Shown here one piece after another: positions 11,340-25,300 of a stretch of 64,000 nt of DNA. Each line of letters opens with the position of its first letter. Position 1 is the first letter of the stretch. Location: contig NW_026622874.1 in assembly GCF_023065955.2 (NCBI RefSeq), forward strand, positions 29,587,772 to 29,651,771, given 5' to 3'. The notes under the pieces are model-generated. The model made no database searches and had not been told where the DNA came from. It saw nothing but the letters and a program-made list of their open reading frames with translations. Both the position numbers and the translations under genes were made by a program. This DNA is from Ursus arctos (lineage: Eukaryota; Chordata; Mammalia; Carnivora; Ursidae).

Positions 11340-11825
11340 GCCTTCTTGTTGATTCCCGCATATGTCATCAGTTTCAGAACGCCTCTCATATTCACTCTCT
11401 ATTCTCCATTCTGACCCTCAAGCTGTAGTTCAGGTCGTCGTCCATCACCACCTGCCTGGATTACTGCCCTAGGCTGTAGATTGGCTCCTTGGCCCTCATC
11501 TGTTTATCATTGCTAGAATAATCCCTAACGCTTTTGATAGCATTATTCCTCTCCAGTGGCTTCCTTTTTCCTTTCGAATCAAGCTTAAATTACTCTGCCT
11601 GACTTTCAGGGCCATCTTTAATCTGGCCTAATCTTCCCTAGTCAGTGTTTTTCTCTCTTAGCCTTCATCCCTTTTGGACATATCTCCTGTTAGGCCACAA
11701 ATCAATATTCCATACTCTGGCCTAACCACCACACTTCTTGTTCGCTTCATCTCCATCACTGTCTTCCCTTCCATTACCAGAAACCTACTTCGTCTTTCAA
11801 GTCCATTTCCATTCCTGCCATGATC
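11340..11825 (+). mobile_element. L2 fragment
   Basis: CT-rich wording typical of L2 ('caccacctgcctggattac', 'ctccagtggcttccttttt', 'gggccatctttaatctggcc') appears in consensus order. Confidence 0.65.
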
Positions 11826-11863
11826 ATTTGCTGCTGCTGCTGCTGTTTTTATTATTAACTAGG

Positions 11864-13190
11864 GTTTTCTTTCAGTTGAAGAAATACACATGCACGTGAT
11901 AAAAAATTCAGAGTTCAAGGTGCATAATGAGTGAAAACAAGTCTGTCTTATAAGTCATGTCTTCTCTCAACTCTCCCCTGCAGAGGTGGTCAGTGTTACT
12001 AGTTTCTTATGTATCCTTCTGAATTTTGTCATCCATATACAAGCATGTGTATGTCCCATTTTTTTCTGTATGAAAATGAAAATAGAGTATATGCATGTTC
12101 TGAACCTTTTCTCACTTAACAGTACATCTTGGGGGAACATCTGGTTCTGCTTCATTTAGATCTGCTTCATTCTTTCACCAGCTGTGTGGTACTCCCTTTA
12201 TATTTCCATTCCCACCAATGGACATTAGAGTTGTTTGCAGTACTTTGACTGTTACTATTTACATTGCTACATTGACTAGTTTGTTAAAAAAAAACAAAAC
12301 AAAACACAGACACCATTGTGAGCATACATTTCTAAAAGAGGAGTCCTTGGGTCCAGTGATACATACAATTAAAGTTTTTATATTTAATGCCAACTACCCA
12401 CTAATGAGGTTTACACCATTTTACCTTTCTGTTGCCAGTGTGAGAGCAACTGTTGCCCCACACTGTTTTCAGTAGTACGTCTTATTAAACTTTAATCTTG
12501 TCCAATCTGGTGAAACAAAATCTCCTATTTTAAATTTTTCCAATTACGGGTGAGATTTAACATCTTATTTTTAAAAGGCATTTGTATAAATTTTATCTGT
12601 GAACTCATTTTTCTATTGGGTTGTTTGCCTGTTTATTAGTAAGAACTTTTTATATATTAAGGTAATTGGACCTTGATTGACCTTACATGATATGAATATT
12701 TTTCCCAAATTTGGGTATTATCTTTTTACTTTTCTTTTCCCATGTTAACCCTTAGTACTTTTTACAGTTTTGGTTTTTATTTGCCATAAAAAAGAAACAA
12801 GGGTGTAGTTTTATTTTACCCAGATGACTGGCTAATTGTCCTTGAGTTATTATTGAAAAGTCCCTCTGATTTGAAATGCCATTAGCATATATTAAATTCT
12901 GTGTATTTGAATCCCTTTCTGGGACCAGTTCTCTCTCATTGATTTCTCTGCCCATGAGTAGGAAAAACTTCTTTGACTTGCACAGGTTTATTATACATTT
13001 TATATTTGGTGGGGTTTGTTTTGTCCATCATTATACTTCATCAGAATTTTTCTGGATATATTTTGATTTTGATTTTTCCATTTGCTATTTAGAAACAGAT
13101 TATGTATACCTCTCCACTCCCAAGATTTTGTTGACATTTTTATCTGGGACATAATAAATCTGTTGTTTAACCCTTTCAGAAATTTTGTTT
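11864..13190 (-). mobile_element. Old antisense LINE-1 (3' UTR and ORF2 part)
   Basis: The segment contains 'gggggaacatctggttctgc', 'tctattgggttgtttgcctg' and 'tttctgggaccagttctctc' in the order of an antisense L1M element. All frames are broken. Confidence 0.75.
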
Positions 13191-13199
13191 TTGATTTTT

Positions 13200-13630
13200 C
13201 CCCTTGTCTTTAAGTCTTGCTATTTTCTGAACCTTTGTCTTTGTGGGAGAATGGGAATTAGTTTAATTTAGTGGGGCAGTCATGTGACCATTTATATGAC
13301 ATGTCCTAAGAGTAGATGTGCAGGATGAGGCAAGAGTCACCGTAGTACGAGTACGTATCCATAGTTGACGTTACTGAAAGAAACACGATCATCTTGATTC
13401 TGATAATTCGTCAGACCACATTAGTCAGGAGTAGAGTGGATGATCCGAAATGGAGGAAGACAGTGCACTCCCTTACATACAAGGTAGGCTGCCATGCTCT
13501 GTTATTTTTTTGTTTAAATATACATGTATGAACTAAGATTTTTATCTCTCCATGAAGCAAAGTATAGTGGAGGTTCTGCTTGTATGGACTGAGTAGTACG
13601 TAATTTCCAGTGGGCTTACAAAAATCAGTC
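13200..13630. other. Intron sequence, nothing recognised
   Basis: No repeat or frame supportable. A CpG-containing patch lies near 13336-13400. Confidence 0.5.
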
Positions 13631-13639
13631 ATGATGACC

Positions 13640-13975
13640 TTTTTTTTTTTAATAGACTTTATTCTTCAGAATAGGTGTAGATTTACAGAAAAATGGAAAA
13701 GATGGTACAGAGGGTTGCTGCACACCCCACACCAAGTTTCCCCTATTGTTGGTCTTTGACATTAGTGCAGCACATTTGTTAAAATTAATAAACCAATGTT
13801 GGTACCTCATTATTATTAACCAAAGTTATTCTTTGTTCTGGTTGCTTTAGTTTTTACTTAGGGTCCTTAATTGGTTCCAGGATCCCATCTAGGAAACTGC
13901 ATTATATTTCACTAACATGGCTCCTGATATTCCTCTTGGCTCTGGCAGTTTGCCTAAAGTGTATTATCATGGGCA
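13640..13975 (-). mobile_element. Probable antisense LINE-1 3' end
   Basis: A poly(T) start is followed by 'gatttacagaaaaatggaaa', 'cagcacatttgttaaaatt' and 'gtccttaattggttcca', resembling an old LINE-1 3' UTR in reverse. It ends about 95 bp before the first visible INTS7 exon. Confidence 0.55.
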
Positions 13976-14071
13976 AAAAGATGGAATTTTTCTAAAAGCT
14001 AGAACATTTAAAACAAGTAAGGAGTTTTAAGGTATTTCAACTTCTGTGTTCCCTTTCCCTCTGTATTCCAG

Positions 14072-14189
14072 GCACTCTGTGAATGTGCCCTCCAGACTCC
14101 TTATGACAGCCTGAAACTCGGGATGCTGTCTGTCCTTTCGACACTGTCAGGGACCATTGCCATCAAACATTACTTCAGCATAGCTTCAG
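14072..14189 (+). CDS. INTS7: INTS7 coding exon (about residues 294-333)
   Basis: The exon is 118 nt long and starts in phase 0 after the acceptor ctgtattccag. It ends after one base of a Gly codon at donor gtaagg. It encodes [12 protein letters not shown] at its start and KHYFSIASG at its end, part of the N-terminal helical-repeat region. This is the first INTS7 exon visible. The preceding exon, which in other mammals ends with a peptide like SRENIQ, is not in bases 1-14071, so that intron exceeds 14 kb. Confidence 0.96.
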
Positions 14190-17100
14190 GTAAGGAGAAG
14201 TAAGGAGAGGACATATGGATAATGTGCTGGTCCCTTTTCTCATTTTGATGGTTCAGGTTGTTTCTTCTGTAAAGCCTTAGAATCCAGAACGGTTTCAGTC
14301 TGGTACTCTGTTATACGCCAGTGACTTATCTGAAAATGATTTCTTCACTAATGCCTGCGGTCATAACATTTTGCATTCTTGATCATAATTCAAGGGTATT
14401 GTTTTTTCTAGATTTGCCCTGTTTTGAATCATGTGTACATGAAAGAATATTTTTGAGGATACTTAATGTAGCTCATTTACATTTGTATGTCTCTGAGTCA
14501 AAGTGTCCTTTGGATTTAAGTACATTTCAAAGGCCAGATGGTGGTGAATTTTAAAAGCAAATGTCATATGCCTTCTTTTAGGTATATGTTATTCCTCTGG
14601 AAAATGGTTAAAATAAAACTTCACCCCAGTTCAATAACGCTTTCCTAGTCGCCTGTTGCAGATGGTTTAACTTCAAAATGCCTCGATTAATGCCCAGCGA
14701 GGAGCTTGCTCACCTAACAGACACGGCTAAAGTGTTGTGTTTTGTTTTAATGCAGGTTTTGTGGGATCTGTATTGCTTCCTGTTCAGTCCATTAATTTGA
14801 AGTGAATTCGTTAAAGACCTGCAGTGTCCCTTTGTCCTTTTTATGGCTTCACAGCCTGTGAACTTACTGGGTAAAGGGAACTCCCTGCCATATATATAAG
14901 TCTTAACAGGAGGATGAAAATACCTGGTACTCTGTTTGCCAGGCCTCCCTGCCAGCTAGGGTGCACCCATGTGGCCTGGCCTCAGCTGACCGTGTCATAC
15001 CACAGGCTGAATTGGGAGCCAGTAACAATCAGAAGTAGGGAAGTGGGAGAATCCGTTCCAGTGCTGCAGCAGTGACCGTGGCCACACCATTTCCAGGGTC
15101 TCCTGTAGTAGAGGGCATTTGCTCTGTTACGGTACCTTTGGCAGCACTGTAAGCCGTGACAGCGAGGAATCTGTGGATGGTGGTAATACCTTCACTGAAC
15201 TAATTCTGTGCATGGTTTGGGCTGTGATCTTGGTTGGTTGCTAGCCTGGCCTTTTTCCTGTCTGTTTTCTGAACTTAGTTTTCTAGACTTTCCACTAATT
15301 CTGTGAGGTATTTCTATGTCAGTTATCTACTGCTTTGCAATAAATCACCTCAAAACTTAATGGCTTAAGGGACAACTGGGTGGCTCAGTCGTTTAAGCGT
15401 CTGCCCTCAGCTCAGGTCACGATCCCAGGGTCCTGGGATCGAGCCCCACATCGGGCTCCCTACTCAGCGGGCAGCCTGCTTCTCCCTCTGCCTGCTGCTC
15501 CCCCTGCTTGTGCTCTCTCTCTGACAAATAAATAAATAAAATATTTTTTTAAAAACTTAGTGGCTTAAAACCATCACCATTGTATTCGCTCTGATTCTGC
15601 ATATCTGAGTTTTCACTGACCTCAGCTGGGTGCTTCTCCCAATCTCACGTGGGCTTTTACTCATAAAACTGCAGTCATCTGGAACCTTGACCATTCTGGA
15701 TGGTCTAAGGGGGCCTCATTCACCAGCTGGAGGTAGAAAGGCTTCCTCCTCCATGTGACTCAGCAGGCTAGCTTAGCCTGGTTTGCGTCATGTTCTCAGG
15801 GTTCTAGTAGCAGCCAAAAGAAGGCAAGCCACCAGCACGTAAGCACTTCTTATTAGTCTTTTACTTGCACGTTTGTTAGTGTCTCAATAGGCAGAGCAAG
15901 TCACATGGCCAAGCCCAGATAAGTGGGGAAATAAACACCTCTTGAGGCAAGGAATTAGAAAATTGCATTGCAGAGGGGTATGCCTACAAGGGGTGGGATA
16001 TATTATCACAGTCCTTTTTATCAACAATGTGTCATATACCCATTGTACTTTCGAGAAGTTCTTTTCCTGCATAAATCAGCCAGTCTCAGTTTCTCAGCTT
16101 ATAGTTAATATCCTTGACAGACATCCTACTTTAAAAGAGCTGTAAGAGTATTAATTGTATCTTATAATTTATAAGTGCCTTCCCACAGAAGGTCTCATTG
16201 CTTCTGTACAAGTAGCCTTTCAAGTGAGGCACATAGAAAGGAGTTTATAAGTGTTAAAATTGAGGCTTACAAAGTTTCAATGATACGTCCAAAGTCACAT
16301 ACTTAGGAAGTACCTTAGTCTAGGCCTGAACTGAGAGGTTCTGACCCACGCACAGTTATTTTTAGACTAAACAGACCTAGAAGCAAAATGACTTTCTTTT
16401 TCTTTATTTTTTAATTCCAAAGTCATTTGTAAGCCTTTGTCAGGTTATAATATTCAAGCATTTCTCGAGCTTTGTCCTTTTATTGAATTTTAAATTTTAT
16501 TAAATTCCAGTTTATATATGGAATTAAGCAAAAGGTTTAAATAACCAGACTAGGTAATGTTCACAACAAATGAAAGTCAAGGACTTTCCAAAATTAGATT
16601 ATTTCCATAGGCAATAGTAAATGTTAAAGTATGTTTTCATTGATTAGATTTTTTTCAGTATAAGCAGGATCGTTCGTAAAACAAACTTATATTTAGTGTC
16701 TTAAGTGATCACTAACAAATGGCTCTTAAGCATATAAGATGTTCAGTATCACCCATACCTAAGAAGAATGCCAAATAAGAACAACAGTGAAATACTTCAC
16801 CAACCCGTCAGATTGGCAAAGATTCAGAAGTTTGATAACAGTTGTCTAGCCATTCATTCATTGCTGGTGGGCGTGGGTGAATAGCCATTCATTCTTTGCT
16901 GGTGGGATTGTGAATTATTAAATGTCTGCGTAGGTGATTTGGAAATATTCATCAAAATTATAAATGACCCAGAAATTCCTGTTCTAGGAATTGATCCTAC
17001 TAATATATTCACACATTTGAGAAATGACAGAGGTACAAGGTTATTCATAGCATCATAGTATGTAATAGCAAAACATTGTCCATCAGCAGGGATATAATAG

Positions 17101-19339
17101 CATTAAAAAAATCCATCAAGAGGGACCTCACTGAAGAAATTATAACACACAACTCCAATAGAAGTCAATATAATTTATTAAAGAGAATATATGGCATGGA
17201 ATAATCTATATGATATAATGTTTAAAGGGCAATAAAGATGCAAAGCTGTGTGATAAAGGAAAAAGAAATCGAGAAACGTGTGCCTGCAAATGTCTGGAAT
17301 GATACACAAGGAACTGAGAAGTTCGGGTGCATGAGGAAGACTTCATTTACTGACTTTCTAGCTTTTTCTACTACTTGTTGAAACTTTTGAACCAGGTGAA
17401 TTTATCTGAGTAAATAATTTTTAAATAAATAAAAAATTAAATTAAAAATAGTTTTGTCCCTAAAACAGTAAACATAGAAAAAGGCTGCAAAATATATTTT
17501 AAAGGGAGAATATTGGCTGCTGCCTGCTAATCGTGATTATGTGTGAATTTTTAAATTCTGAATTTTTCTGATTTTTTTCCAAGTTTTCTATGATGAGTCT
17601 TTATGGGAAAAAGGAAAAATGTAGGTTGCAAAACACGTTTGTACATCTATAAATGAGTCTGTATTGTCCAAATCAAACGGGCAAGACAAAGAATGGAGGA
17701 AATACAAGTTCTGTAGTCTTGAAAAAACTTTTCTAATATTTTGCCTGTTTTAAAAATACTGAGGGTTTATCTGAGCTAGTACTTTTATGTTAAACTGGAA
17801 AACATATGTCCCCCACTGCCTGGGATGGTCTTGATTTATGTCTGTTGTAATTAGGAATTGTGTCCCCCTCAACCTCAAAAAATTTGATCACCTTTGGTGT
17901 GAGAGGCAAGGTTTAAGTTGATGTTAATCATGGAAAAATAAGCAAGAATGGAGAAAGGAAGGCAGGAACAAGAGAGCCTACTAAAAAGCTGAAAAGCTTT
18001 AATGTGATTCTTCTTAAAGTTCATTCACTTATACCTGAGAGTTTCTCACTATAAATAAAAATACAACGTAAACCTTAGATTACAGAATTTAAAAAGTTGC
18101 TGCAGAGACACCTGGATGGCTTAGTCGGTTAAGCCACTGCCTTCAGCTCAGGTCATGATCCCAGTGTCCTGGGATCAAGTCCCACATCAGGCTCCCTGCT
18201 CAGTGGGGAACCTGCTTCTCCTTCCTCTGCTCGTGCGTGTATGCATGTGCTCTCTCCCTCTCTCTCCTACTCTCAAGTAAATAAAATCTTTTGAAAATAT
18301 AAATAAAAAGTTGCTGCAATTTATAGCATAGAACTTAAGGCATAAAGCACAGGGTAGGGCATAACTAACAGATTTTGTGATCTCAGCGGCAAGATGCTTA
18401 AAATCTTTGAGCTTCAGTTTCTTCTGTAAAAATAGGGCATTGAATCACATGATTCCGGAATCCTTTCCAGTTCTAAAATCATGAATTCTGGGGGCACCTG
18501 GGTGGTTCAGGTGGTTAAGCACCTGCCTTTGGCTCGGGTCATGATCCCGGAGTCCTAGAATAAAGCCCAGCATCAGGCTCCTTGCTCAGCAGAGAGCCTC
18601 CTTCTCCCTCTGCCCCTTAGCCCACTCATGCTCTCTTTCTCTCTCTCTCTCTCTCTCAAATAAATAAAATCATAAAAAAATAAATAAAATCATAAATTCT
18701 GTGTAAACCTTTTGCAGTATAACTATATGCCAGCCATTGAGGTGGGAAAAGCAAACTTAAAATTTTTGTTTCTTTCCTCTCTTGAAGATAAGGTTTTTCT
18801 GAGAAGAGGCCTAAAATTGACATCCATTTTAGTGAGAATCCATTTGCTCTACCAAGATAAAGTCTTCAGTTTTGGATTTTGCTGTGTTCCTTGGTCAGTT
18901 TTTATTAATATCTTAATGGGAAAGTCCTATATTATTTTAGATCCTAATCATTACAGACTATTAGGACATACCTATTCTAAGTTCCTTGGCAGGAGAAACA
19001 GGAATGATGGTTTATGTTGATGATGGAGGAAAAGGAGATGGAGTAGAGATTTTCTCTTGAAAATAAGAACAACGAACCTATACATTGAACTGCTTTTGAA
19101 CTTTATAAGTGAATTAATTCTGTGCTCCTTTTCTCTTCTTGTTTAGGAAATGTGGGTTCTTCCCCCAGATCCTCTGACTTGGTCAGATTAGCCCAAGAAT
19201 GCTGTTACCATAATAACAGGGGAATTGCCGCTCATGGAGTACGAGTCCTAACTAATATAACGGTCTCTTGTCAAGAAAAAGGTAAGTTTGATCAGGACTG
19301 ATACTATGTATAAACTTTTGGATTGAAGTTTGGGTGGAA

Positions 19340-19383
<44 letters not shown>

Positions 19384-22300
19384 AATCCCTTCTTTTTAGC
19401 ACATATGCTTTTATCTACCAGTTGCCTCCTAAAGTCTTCTTAGAGCAGGTTTTGTCAAAACTATTTAATCCTATGAAAAATAAAAATATATATATGAGGA
19501 CCTTGGGATTGGGATTGTGAAATTGAAAGGTTTCAAGGAGCATTGCCCATTTCAACCCAGAGCTTCACTTTGCATGCATGGTGCTGTGGGTAGGGATTGC
19601 TTATGACTGCCCTGTGGTATGACAGTTTGTTCACCTGTACCAAAACCTGGAAAATTGAGGAAAAAATACCTTAAGTTACCAAGGGGCTTAACAAATCATT
19701 TCACCTAGGGGCAAATGAATTAACAGAGTAATATGAATTAAATTTGCCTAGAATTTGTCTCTAGGTATTTTAAGTATTAAGCGGATTTGCATAATTTAGG
19801 ATGTGAATAGAAAATAATGCGTATGTTTTATTGTATTCCTAGTATCTTTGACCTAAAGGCTTGAGTAAATTCAAGCTGGTGTTCAGAAACAGCGATGCAT
19901 TTTGGATGCTTCTTCTGTTTCGGTGTTTATTTTGATCTTCATTAAGGATCTTAAGTGGGGATCTTATCCCCACTAGACGTCAGCACTGCTCATTCCTAGT
20001 ACCTATTTTTTTCTAGCACCCTGACCTTCACTAGACTTAGCACTGTCAAGCCCTACACGAATGCAGGTGACATTTCTTTAAAATTGTTCTTTAAATGTTG
20101 ATTCTTATTTGAATAATTAAATGTGTTTTCTTTTTGATAAAGTAATGAGTATTTTCTACCATGTAACGTGGAAAACTGTGTGTTCTCAAAGCTCCTATAT
20201 ATTAACCTTAATATGCTTAACTAATATATTCAGAACTTTTTTAGAACTTCTAGAGAAATTTTCGCCCTACGATAGTGGAAATATGCTATAGGACTCCTAT
20301 TACATGAGATACCTTAAGGGGTTTGTTCTTTGTGGCCTGACTTAAAACATTAATAAAGTTATGTGGAGTTTTTATTACTCCTAAAGAGGTTTCCGTTTTC
20401 ATTAGGAAGTTACATTGTAGGTGGAAATGGACGAGCATAATTTATGTCTAGTTAGGAAGATTTGTGTCTGGTTAGGAAGATCTATTTGTGTTAGGAAGGT
20501 ACTACATGGTTTGCTGTTCCTGGTCTTTTCCTCAGCTAAGCTGGTGACAGTGTTTTCAGTTATGCTTTATTTATACCTTTGTGGCTTTAGCTCTTGATTT
20601 AACATGGGAGTATAGAAACCTTTTTTTTTTTTAATATTAGTTTCAGGTGTACAACATAATGATTTGATATTTGTATATATTGTGAAATGATCATCACAGT
20701 CTAGTTAACATCAGTCACCATACATCGTTAAAAAATTTTTTTTCTTGCTCGTGATGAAAACTTTAAAGATCTATTCTCTTAACTTTCAAATATGCAATAC
20801 AGTATTATTAACTATACTCATCATGCTGTATTCATTTTATAACTGGAAGTTTGCACCGTTCAACCCCCTTCTCCCATTTTGCCCACCACCTGCCTCGGGC
20901 AGTCACCAATCTGTTCTCTGTACCTATGAGCTCACTTTTTGTTTGTTTGTTTGTTTGTTTGTTTAGATTCCACATGTGAGTGAAATCATATGGTATTTGT
21001 CTTTTTCTGACTTATTTCACTTCACATAATGCCTTCAGAATTGATCCATGTTGTCTCAAATGGTAGGTTTTCCCTTTTTTATGGCTGAATAATAATCCAT
21101 TGTGTATGAATACGACATTATCTTTATCTATTCATCCACTGGTGGACTCTTAGGTTGTTTCCATGTCTTGGCTATTGTAAATAATGCTGTAATGAACATG
21201 GGGGTGCATATGTCTTTTTGAGTTAGCATTTTCATTTTCTTTGGGTAACTACCCAGAAGTGGAATTGCTGGATTATACGCTAGTTCTGTTTTTCATTTTC
21301 TGAAGAACCTCCACACTGTCTTCCGGAGCAGCTGCACCAATTTGCAGTCCCACCAACAGCGCGCAGGCTCCCCTTTTCTCCACATCCTTGCCAGCTTGTT
21401 TTTTCTTGTCTTTTTGATACTAGCCATTCTAGCAGGTATGAGGTGATATCTCATGGTGGTTTTGATTTGTATCTCCCTGATGATTGGTGATGTTGAGCAT
21501 CTTTTCATGTACCTGTTCGCCATCTGGAGATCTTCTTCAGAAAAATGGCTCTTCAGGTCCTCTGCCCAGTTTTTAATTAGATGGTTTGTTTTTTGCTATT
21601 GAGTCATATGAGTTCTTTATATATCTTGGGTATTAACCCCTTACCAGATCCATGATTTCCAAATATTTTCTCCCATTTTCATTTTGTTGTTGGTTTCCTT
21701 TGCTGTGCAGAAAAGCCTTTTAGTTTGATGTAATGTATATATTTTTAGAATCGTAAAGTAGTGGAAAAATGGAAGTCTGAGGATTGCCTGTACATTTCAG
21801 AAGTAATGACACATGTACTTTTTCAGGAAGGTTAGCTTTCTTAGATCTTCGACTCCTTAGTGTTTTTTTCTTCTAAGTGCGTGTGTGCGTGCGTGTGTGT
21901 ATTTAATCTTCTCTACTTGACCACTGTAAAATTTAGTGTTTTTCCTCTAGACCTTTTGGCACTGGAACAAGATGCTGTCTTTGGCCTGGAATCCCTTCTG
22001 GTACTTTGTAGTCAAGATGATAGTCCAGGTGCTCAAGCCACTTTAAAGGTGAAAATGTCACTTATTTTAATATAATGCCTGTTTTTATTGCCTAAATTAG
22101 GGATTGGCAATCTCTCTATAAAGGACCAGATAGTAATATTTTAAGTTTTGTGGGCTGTATACTCTTTGTCACAACTACTCAGTTCTGCAGCTGTAGGACG
22201 AAGCAGCCCTCGGCCGTGTGTAAGAGGGAACGGATAGGCAGTGTGGTGGTGTGACAGTAAAACTTTATTTATAAAACCAGGTGGGAGTTGCCAAAAGGCA

Positions 22301-25300
22301 GTGGTTTGTCAGCTCCAGCTCAAACAAACATTTGCCCTTGATCTTCACTTTCAAAACTATCATATTGACCATTGCTATTCCAAAGGATAGACAAAGTAAA
22401 AATCTGAGCTTTGGCCTATTTTGCCATCAGTTGACAGTGTTTGTTACGTTGTAGTAAATACATATGAAGCTCCTAGACAATATAAAGCCAACTGAAATAG
22501 GCAGAGCTCCTGCACTTCAGGAAGTTTATAATCTGAGGTGACACTGATAAGAGATATGTAAGATTTATTATAATATTTTTTATTATATTTAAGATACTTA
22601 CGACACTAGAGATATTTAAGACCTTTAATATGTGAAATGATACTACTCTTATTGGAGTGAAATACAAAATGTAATTTGTGATGGTACAAAATTAATTAAG
22701 AAAAGTGGGCTTAATAGAAGTACAAAGCTATTAGGTAGATAGTGGAGATTATAAGAACGCTAGCTTGTCTAAGGTGTGATTTGACGGAAGTCATGACTTA
22801 GTTTTAGCATGTTAAAGAAAGGTTTGATGTCATAGTGATGAAGAGTAAAGATATTAAAACCATTAAATAAAAACTGGTGAGAGGTGGGAAGTAGGCAACA
22901 CGTGTTTGGCAAATGATTCATCTCCAGACTCCCTTTGGAACTACAATACATTTATTTAAAAGTTTCAAAAAGAGAAAGAGAGAAAGAAAACAAACCAAAT
23001 CCTTTCCCCACCAATTGTAGGTGTCAGTAAAACACTGGACTCAGCACAGTGGGACATATGTAGATGGTCACGAAGGTCCCTATGTTAGAGGAGCTCCCCA
23101 TCTGAAGGATACTGACGTTTATCTAAGGGACTAGAATAGCAAGCAGAATGCACTAAGTTCCTTGGTGGTACAAACAGAAGTGCAGTTCTAGCGAGAAGAC
23201 GGAGTTGGGAGTGATGCCTTTCAACTAAGGATGTTATCGAAGCTTGAACAAGGAGATGTCATAATCCTTGAAAGGTGGCGTAGAATTTCAGCATTGAGGA
23301 AAGATCATTTGAACCTGAGGGACCACTGTGACAAAAGGCATGAAAACAGAAATGTACTTGTTATGTTGGAAGAATGGTGAATAACCCACTGTGGCTGGAT
23401 GACATAATATATAAGATTGGAAAAAGAGTTTGCAGCTCTGTCATGGAGAATATCAAATATCATGCCAAGGAACTTTGTGTTGTTTCTATAGGTAGTGAGG
23501 AGATAATAAAATTTTAGAGTAATGGACATGCCGTGACCTTCTTTGTAATTATTGTTATTTAAATGTGTCTTTTATTATGGCAAACTTTGTTGACAACTTG
23601 TATATACATTTCCTTCCTTCTTTACAAAAGCCCATCTAGTGAAATTTTCCCCCTTTAATACTCATGAGGAAATTAAGATCCAGAAAGATAAAATAACTTG
23701 TTGAAAGATACCTAGCTAATTGAGGACAAGCTGGTCTTCAGCTCTGGATCTGTCAGATTCTGAAGACGTCACCGTGTCTTCCTAACTCATACTGAAAGCT
23801 ACATGGCTGTAGTGTGAAGGATGGGTTAATGGGCTCATCTTTTTAAGAGACTGGAATTAGGGAGAGATTTATGTTGTGGTAGAGAGAATGGAAAGGAGGT
23901 GGATATTGGACAAAAGTGGAAACGACTAGATGTAGCAGTCAGTTGGCTATGTAAAAGTGAGAGGACTTCTGGTTTCTGGGTCTGGTGGCTGGGATATTAG
24001 TCGATGCCATTAACTGCCCTGAATAGAAGTTCTAAAGCCAATTGGTTTTTGGATTTCAGGTGAGAAGTAAGAGAGAAAATTAGAAGCCTCTTCCTCACTT
24101 CTGTGTGCTTAAGAGTCACTTAAGATACCTTTTTTGAACTTCAAACTGTCAGTAACCCAAATACTAAAAAAAGTTAATCCATTACGTTTGGAATAGGTGG
24201 GGTCTGGGAATCTATATTTTTATTAGCATCCTGGGCGATGCTGGCATAGGTAAGTTTACAAACCATACTTTAGAAGCAATTTTTGAAAAGCAATGAAAAG
24301 TGCGGTATGGTGAGATCCCATTTGGCGTGTATTTTGCCTCTTCGGCCTTGTGATTTTCTCTTCAAGTCTTTTTTTTTTTAATAGTCTTAGACTGAAGTGA
24401 GGGGTTAATATACAGTCCTGACTTATTTTCATTTTAAACATGGCACATTTGTAGATCTTAATAAGATTCAACATGCCATGTATTTTTTATGAAGGAAAAT
24501 GTTATGCCTACAAAAAACTTTTTCCTTGATTTTTCCTAATGACTGTACAAAGTTCTTTCTTTAAAGCTTCAGTTAATACCTTCAAAGTATAATGGGTCCA
24601 TTTTCTACTCAATGTGCAGATTGCTCTAAATTGTATGGTGAAGTTGGCCAAGGGCAGGCCTCATCTTAGCCAGTCAGTGGTTGAAACCTTGCTGACCCAG
24701 CTGCACAGCGCTCAGGATGCCGCGCGGATCCTGATGTGCCATTGCCTGGCGGCCATTGCCATGCAGCTGCCGGTGCTGGGCGACGGCATGCTTGGGGACC
24801 TCATGGAGCTCTACAAGGTGATTGGACGATCAGCCACAGACAAACAACAAGAACTTCTGGTAAAGAGCCACTTTTTGAACCTACTGGGGATGAATAAGTC
24901 TGGTCTAGTGGGAATTACTTCGTGGGAATTACCTTAGGAAGTCAATGTTACTGTTTGATTTTACTTAAAAGGATTAAAGTAATTGGGGCACCTGGGTGGC
25001 ACAGTCAGTTAAGCATCTGACTCTTGGTTTCGGCTCAGGTCATGATCTCAGGATCATGAGATCAAGCCCTGTGTCAGCACCATGCTCATTGCCCAGTCTG
25101 CTTGAGATTCTCTGCTTCTCCACCTGCTCACTCTCTTTCTCAAATAAAGAAATAAATCTTTAAAAAAAAAAGATTAAAATAATTATGTAAGACCAAGAAT
25201 ATGCTGAAGTCAGAATAGAATTAGAACCATTCTTTTGGTTCCAAAACCATAGCTTTTGACTATTTCCACTTTTGATTGACAAAGCTCTTGTTTAGTTCAG

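Noticed and set aside
1..14071. Search for an upstream INTS7 exon
   Set aside because: No frame gives the expected peptide preceding ALCECALQ. All longer frames in this stretch are repeat shadows, so the previous exon lies outside the window.
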